Positions 59,713 to 64,000 of a stretch of 64,000 nucleotides of DNA are shown here, piece by piece. The DNA comes from Bacteroidota bacterium (lineage in GTDB: Bacteria > Bacteroidota > Bacteroidia > Bacteroidales > P3). The notes below the pieces were generated by a model. It did no database searches. It was not told where the DNA came from and worked only from the letters and a program-made list of their open reading frames with translations. The stretch is from the NCBI GenBank assembly GCA_023415495.1, contig JAEZKK010000018.1, positions 181,152-245,151 on the forward strand, given 5' to 3'. How positions within the stretch are numbered: the first letter of the stretch is position 1; each line of letters begins with the position of its first letter. A program made the translations under genes and the position numbers.

Positions 59713-61749
59713 ATGAATAGGAAGGATGCTGAAATTGAATTGAAGAGGATTTTTGGATTTGATTGCTTCTATGATGAACAATGGAAGACTATTGATTTAT
59801 TATTGAAGGGTAAACGTGTTTTGCTTATTGAGAAAACTGGTTTTGGAAAATCGCTTTGTTTTCAGTTTCCTGCTGTTTTGTTTTCTGGATTAACTATAAT
59901 TTTTTCTCCTTTGATTGCTTTGATGAGAGATCAGGTTAAGGCTTTAAATTCTAAAGGGATTATGGCTAAGTATATTAATTCTGAACAATCGGAAGAGGAG
60001 AATTTTAAAACTATTCAAGAGGCAATTGAGGGAAAATTAAAGATTCTATATATTGCTCCTGAAAGACAGGAAAATTCCCAATGGATTGAGGCTACGTTTA
60101 AGATGAGGCTTTCAATGATTGTTATTGATGAGGCTCATACCATATCGGTTTGGGGACATGATTTTAGACCTGCTTTTCGAAGGATAATAAATCTTGTGAA
60201 ATTACTCCCTCAAAATCTTCCCGTTTTAGCAACTACTGCAACAGCTACCTATAGGGTGCAAAAGGATATAGAAACTCAGATTTCTGGCGATTTGCATTCT
60301 ATTAGGGGTGATTTGATTAGAGATAATTTCCAGCTCTATGTTATTAAGGTTAAGTCGGAGGATGAGAAACTTCTGTGGTTGGCTGATAATCTTAAGAATT
60401 TTGAGGGTACAGGTATAATCTATGTAGGGACAAGGATTAATACTGTTTATTATTCTCGGTGGCTGGAGTATTTAGGTATTAGTTCTGTTGAATATAATGC
60501 CAGGTTGGATGCTAAATCGAGGATTGAAATTGAAAATGGTCTAATGGAAAATCGCTGGAAGGTTGTAATATCAACAAATGCTTTAGGAATGGGTATTGAT
60601 AAGCCTGATATTCGATTTATTATACATACTCAAATTCCTGCTTCTCCTATTCATTATTACCAAGAAATTGGCAGAGCAGGAAGAGATGGTAAGCCTACAA
60701 AATTGATTCTTTTCTATAATTATACTAAGGATAAATATGGAGTTGAGGAGGATTATATATTGCCAAAATCTTTTATTGAAAATTCAAGACCTCACCCAAG
60801 AGAGTATTATAAGGTTTTGGATGTTTTGAAAGAAGATGTATTAAGCGAAAATGAAATTATTAGACAGACTAATCTAAAGAAAAATCAGATTAGGGTTATT
60901 AAGGCTGATTTAATAGACCAAGGTATAATTAAAGAGGTAAAGTATGGAAGAGATAAGAGATATGAATATCAATTTAATGCTAAAAGTCTTGATATAAGAG
61001 GATTTGATAAATTAAGAGAGGAAAAGTATAAGGAATTAAATTCTATGGTTGAATATGTTAATACTAAATCTTCAAGGATGAAATTTCTTTGTAATTATCT
61101 TGGGGATACGCATATAAATGAATATAAAAATTGTGATAATACTAATCAAAGAAAATACAGTATCAATAATAATAGTATTTACTCTAATATGCTTAAAGAT
61201 TTTAAAGAGGGTTTCTTCCCTGTTTTGAGTTTTAAGAGTCCAAAATCAAATTTATTTGATGGAATTGCTGCAAGTTATTATGGACTTACTGTTGTTGGGA
61301 ATGCAATTCATCGTTCTAAATACGAGAATGGCGGTGATTTTCCTGATTTTCTTGTGAATTTATCACTTAAAGCTTATAGAAAAGCATTTGGAGATAGGAA
61401 ATTTGATTTAATTTTATTTGTCCCTCCCACTGAATCGGGGAATTTAGTTAGGAATTTTTCAAGAAGGATATCTTATCGGTTGGAAATACCTTTATCTTAT
61501 AATTTAGTAAAGACTTCTAATACTAAGCCTCAGAAAATATTTCAAAATTCATATTTGAAAAAAGATAATGTATCAAATAAATTTGATTATTTAAATCCTT
61601 GTGAGATAATGAATAAAACAATTCTTTTAATAGATGATGTTTTTGATAGTGGAGCAACAATAAAAGAGATTGCATATATGTTAACTAAATACGGGGCTAA
61701 AACCATTGCTCCATTAGTAATTGCAAAAACAAGTGGAGGAGATATATGA
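59713..61749 (+). CDS. RecQ-like helicase fused to a phosphoribosyltransferase domain
   Basis: 678 residues. SF2 helicase core: Walker A TGFGKSLCFQFP (K46), FSPLIALMRDQV, VIDEAH, LATTATAT, and motif VI YYQEIGRAGRDGKP. The winged-helix part follows (ENEIIRQTNLKKNQIRVIK). The RecQ zinc site is degenerate: only one or two of four cysteines (FLCNYLGD, KNCDNTN). From about residue 490 a phosphoribosyltransferase domain ends in the PRPP loop ILLIDDVFDSGATIKE (about 637-652). Its stop overlaps the dprA start by 4 nt. The helicase-PRTase-DprA set recalls ComFA/ComFC/DprA of natural transformation. Confidence 0.9.
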   Translation: MNRKDAEIELKRIFGFDCFYDEQWKTIDLLLKGKRVLLIEKTGFGKSLCFQFPAVLFSGLTIIFSPLIALMRDQVKALNSKGIMAKYINSEQSEEENFKTIQEAIEGKLKILYIAPERQENSQWIEATFKMRLSMIVIDEAHTISVWGHDFRPAFRRIINLVKLLPQNLPVLATTATATYRVQKDIETQISGDLHSIRGDLIRDNFQLYVIKVKSEDEKLLWLADNLKNFEGTGIIYVGTRINTVYYSRWLEYLGISSVEYNARLDAKSRIEIENGLMENRWKVVISTNALGMGIDKPDIRFIIHTQIPASPIHYYQEIGRAGRDGKPTKLILFYNYTKDKYGVEEDYILPKSFIENSRPHPREYYKVLDVLKEDVLSENEIIRQTNLKKNQIRVIKADLIDQGIIKEVKYGRDKRYEYQFNAKSLDIRGFDKLREEKYKELNSMVEYVNTKSSRMKFLCNYLGDTHINEYKNCDNTNQRKYSINNNSIYSNMLKDFKEGFFPVLSFKSPKSNLFDGIAASYYGLTVVGNAIHRSKYENGGDFPDFLVNLSLKAYRKAFGDRKFDLILFVPPTESGNLVRNFSRRISYRLEIPLSYNLVKTSNTKPQKIFQNSYLKKDNVSNKFDYLNPCEIMNKTILLIDDVFDSGATIKEIAYMLTKYGAKTIAPLVIAKTSGGDI

Positions 61750-62714
61750 TAAGTAAAAACAGTTTACCTTATTGGATGGCATTTGCTCATTTGCCAAAGA
61801 TTAGAACATCTAAAAAAAATCAAATAATCCTTGATTTAATTAATAATGGAATTACCTTAATTGATTTTTTTAGCATTGAAAATAATGAATTAAAAGAGGT
61901 ATTTGGGCTTGATGATAATGAACTAATTGAATTGGAAAAAGGAAAATTGGAATTAGCAAATTATTCTTTTTTGCTTGAGGATTTGCTCGATCAGGGATAT
62001 TCTCTTATTCCAGTTATTTCAGAGGATTATTCTTCAACTCTTAAAAATAATTTAGGGCTAAACTCTCCAATTTTGCTTTATGCAAAGGGTAATATTGATA
62101 TTTTAAAAAATCCTTCAATAGCTATTATAGGTTCAAGAGAAGCTAATCAGAATTCAATTGATTTTACTGATAAAATTGCTAATAAAGCTGTAAAAGAAAA
62201 TAAAATAACTGTAAGTGGATATGCAAAAGGAGTAGATCAGCAAGCATTAGTATCTACATTAAAATATGGCGGAAGGAGTATTATTGTTCTGCCACAGGGT
62301 ATTACTACTTTTTCTTCAGGATATAAAACATATTATAAGGAGATAATTCAGGGTAGTGTTTTAGTTGTAAGTATATTTTTCCCAAAGGCACCGTGGCAAA
62401 AAGAATTTGCTATGGCAAGAAATCCTATAATATATGCACTTGCTGATAATATCTATGTTGCAGAATCTTCCGAAAAGGGAGGAACATGGTCTGGGGTTAT
62501 TGATGGTTTAAGAAAGAAAAGAGCTGTTTTTATAAGAATACCTGAAATAGACGAAAAGAATGCTAATAATATACTAATTGATAAGGGAGGTATTGGGGTG
62601 GATAATTATGGAAATAAGGTTTTAGATTATAATAATCCTATTTCAATAACAAAAGAAAAATCTCATAAAGATTCTAAATCAAAATTAAAAAATACTCAAC
62701 AGTCTTTATTTTAG
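61746..62714 (+). CDS. DprA/Smf-family DNA-processing protein
   Basis: 322 residues. Rossmann-like DprA core: SIAIIGSREANQNSIDF, ITVSGYAKGVDQQALVSTL, GGRSIIVLPQGIT, and the downstream FAMARNPIIYALADNIYVAES, TWSGVIDGL. The N-terminal helical region precedes it and the C-terminus is a short basic tail (KDSKSKLKNTQQSLF). DprA binds ssDNA and loads RecA. This copy is divergent and coupled to the helicase-PRTase gene, so it may be a specialised paralogue rather than the housekeeping one. Confidence 0.88.
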   Translation: MISKNSLPYWMAFAHLPKIRTSKKNQIILDLINNGITLIDFFSIENNELKEVFGLDDNELIELEKGKLELANYSFLLEDLLDQGYSLIPVISEDYSSTLKNNLGLNSPILLYAKGNIDILKNPSIAIIGSREANQNSIDFTDKIANKAVKENKITVSGYAKGVDQQALVSTLKYGGRSIIVLPQGITTFSSGYKTYYKEIIQGSVLVVSIFFPKAPWQKEFAMARNPIIYALADNIYVAESSEKGGTWSGVIDGLRKKRAVFIRIPEIDEKNANNILIDKGGIGVDNYGNKVLDYNNPISITKEKSHKDSKSKLKNTQQSLF

Positions 62715-62718
62715 CATT

Positions 62719-63549
62719 ATGAATATTCTAACAATCGATGTAGAAGAGTGGTTCCAGTTTTTTGAGGATTTGGATAAAGGGGAGAAGTATAAGAATTATG
62801 AGGTTAGAATTTATGAAAATGTTGATAGAATTTTAGGTTTATTGGAGGAGAATAATATTAAGGCTACTTTCTTTGTTGTTGGTTGGATTGCTAAACGTTA
62901 TCCTGATATTGTAAAAAGGATTTCTGAGAATTTTGAGATTGGTTCTCATACAATGACTCATAAATTGGTTAGGAGTTTAAATAAAGATGAGTTTTATAAC
63001 GAGGTTTATTCTTCTGTTTCTTTAATTGAAGATTTGACTTCTAAAAAGGTTAGTGCTTTTCGTGCTCCTGGTTTTTCGATTGGAAAGAATGAGTTATGGG
63101 CTTTTGAGGTTTTGAGTGATTTGGGTATTGGTATCGATTCTTCTTTCTTGCCTTATAATTTTGGAGTTAATATTTCAAAGACTTCTCCTTGCATAATTGA
63201 ATATAATGGGATTAAGCTTAAAGAATTCCCAATTAATTACAGGAAATTTCTATCTAAAGGAATAATTTATAGTGGGGGAGGTTATTTTAGGTTCTTCCCC
63301 TATCGGTTATTGAAGTCTTGGGTTAAGGATTCGGATTATTTCTTAGCTTATATACACCCAAGGGATTTAGATTCAAAACAACCTCTGATTAAAGGATTAT
63401 CACCAATTCAATTCTTTCGTTCCTATTATGGTTTGAAAAATTCTTTCTCAAAATTCCAAAAACTTTTAATGGATAATGATTTTATAGATATGGATTTAGC
63501 CGAAAAATTAATCGATTGGGGAAAGGTTGATATCATAAAATTTGATTAA
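62719..63549 (+). CDS. Polysaccharide deacetylase, copy 2
   Basis: 276 residues, paralogue of 52031-52876 throughout: LTIDVEEWFQ, SHTMTHKLV (H-x3-H), AFRAPGFSIGKNE, FSGGGYFRFFP-type segment (YSGGGYFRFFPYRLL), and YIHPRDLDSKQP. It starts 4 nt after the dprA stop, so may be co-transcribed with that unrelated pair. Substrate presumably the same polymer or a related one. Confidence 0.92.
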   Translation: MNILTIDVEEWFQFFEDLDKGEKYKNYEVRIYENVDRILGLLEENNIKATFFVVGWIAKRYPDIVKRISENFEIGSHTMTHKLVRSLNKDEFYNEVYSSVSLIEDLTSKKVSAFRAPGFSIGKNELWAFEVLSDLGIGIDSSFLPYNFGVNISKTSPCIIEYNGIKLKEFPINYRKFLSKGIIYSGGGYFRFFPYRLLKSWVKDSDYFLAYIHPRDLDSKQPLIKGLSPIQFFRSYYGLKNSFSKFQKLLMDNDFIDMDLAEKLIDWGKVDIIKFD

Positions 63550-63577
63550 CAAATGAACAAAATTAATAATGAAATTG

Positions 63578-63585
63578 TATCTTTG
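63578..63585 (+). promoter_or_regulatory. -7 element of the OmpA-family gene
   Basis: TATCTTTG, followed by C, 30 nt before the ATG; no clear -33 at the expected distance. Confidence 0.6.
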
Positions 63586-63615
63586 CATATATTAAATACT
63601 AACTTAATACTTGAA

Positions 63616-64000
63616 ATGATGAAAAAATTAATTCTAACAAGTTTATGTGCAATTTTTGCATTAGGTGCATTTGCTCAAAGCACGGAAACACAAGAGCTAA
63701 AACCAAGTAAAGACTATTTAGTAGGTGGTTTTGCCGACAATTGGTTTATTTCTGGAGGTATAGGTTTCCAAACCTATTTATCTGAATACTATACAGCTGG
63801 TTCTATATTAGACCATTTTTCTCCAGCTGTTGATCTCTCAGTTGGGAAATGGTTAACTCCTGTATTTGGAGTTAGAGCCCAATTATCTGGATTAAATCAA
63901 AGAGGATATAATCTTTTAAGCACTCCTTACATTGATGCAAATGAGATGGAAGATAATGTTTATAAGATGAATTTCTATTATTTTAATCTTCATGCAGATT
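63616..64000 (+). CDS. OmpA-family outer-membrane protein (5' part, cut by window edge)
   Basis: The frame starts MMKKLILTSLCAIFALGAFAQ (signal peptide; the second ATG at 63619 could be the start) and stays open to the window end. The mature N-terminus DNWFISGGIGFQTYLSEYY, then FSPAVDLSVGKWLTPVFGV, is the pattern of the Bacteroidota major OmpA-like porin. The peptidoglycan-binding domain would lie beyond 64000. Confidence 0.85.
   Translation, partial: MMKKLILTSLCAIFALGAFAQSTETQELKPSKDYLVGGFADNWFISGGIGFQTYLSEYYTAGSILDHFSPAVDLSVGKWLTPVFGVRAQLSGLNQRGYNLLSTPYIDANEMEDNVYKMNFYYFNLHAD

Overview
The window is AT-rich and belongs to a Bacteroidota (Bacteroidetes) chromosome, most likely Bacteroidales-like. 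The signs are promoters of the form TTTG-N20-TAnnTTTG, four secreted proteins with C-terminal type IX secretion (T9SS) sorting domains, long NusB, a nusB-DUF1573-yajC-ybbR-coaE gene order, BspA-type leucine-rich repeats, HU-related proteins in a polysaccharide locus, and a partial OmpA-type porin at the right edge. No rRNA, tRNA or CRISPR array was seen.

Layout. 1-2.2 kb: an outer-membrane barrel, rubrerythrin and a thioredoxin-like protein. 2.2-5.4 kb (minus strand): a tightly overlapped operon of three paralogous exported Cys-x2-Cys proteins, a 28-codon ORF with TEQV repeats, and a radical SAM/SPASM enzyme. 5.8-15.8 kb (minus): a giant LRR/T9SS protein, then mtaB, a DUF2059 protein, ligA, pdxA and an M17 aminopeptidase. 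16.6-31.6 kb (mostly plus): tex, a PorT-like barrel, coaD, a flavin reductase, a PagL-like lipid A deacylase (minus), nusB, DUF1573, yajC, two tandem T9SS proteins, ybbR, coaE, a T9SS serine protease, a Pif1-type helicase and a small lipoprotein. 31.6-32.7 kb: a GxxExxY gene between long repeats.

32.7-63.5 kb is a surface-polysaccharide locus on the plus strand. It carries a UDP-sugar dehydrogenase, a CapE-type dehydratase, an intact DegT aminotransferase followed by one lacking the PLP lysine, a GNAT acetyltransferase, Wzx, several glycosyltransferases, an EpsG-type polymerase, four HU-like genes, acyltransferases, WecG/TagA, CapA, ATP-grasp enzymes, a malate-dehydrogenase-like protein, a polysaccharide deacetylase and GDP-fucose synthesis (manC, gmd, fcl). 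Interleaved are two DUF4143 ATPase genes (one a deletion remnant). At the end come a RecQ-like helicase fused to a phosphoribosyltransferase, a DprA homologue and a second deacetylase. The inferred product is a Wzx/Wzy-dependent polymer containing an N-acetylated amino-deoxy sugar, a uronic acid and L-fucose. No initiating sugar-phosphate transferase is in view.

The intergenic DNA is unusually structured. Several arrays have units of 21-23 nt, about two helical turns, each with a different core sequence. REP-like hairpins show compensatory stem changes. Both DUF4143 genes are preceded by three repeats at exactly 33-nt spacing. All family assignments were made by reading motifs; no database search was run.
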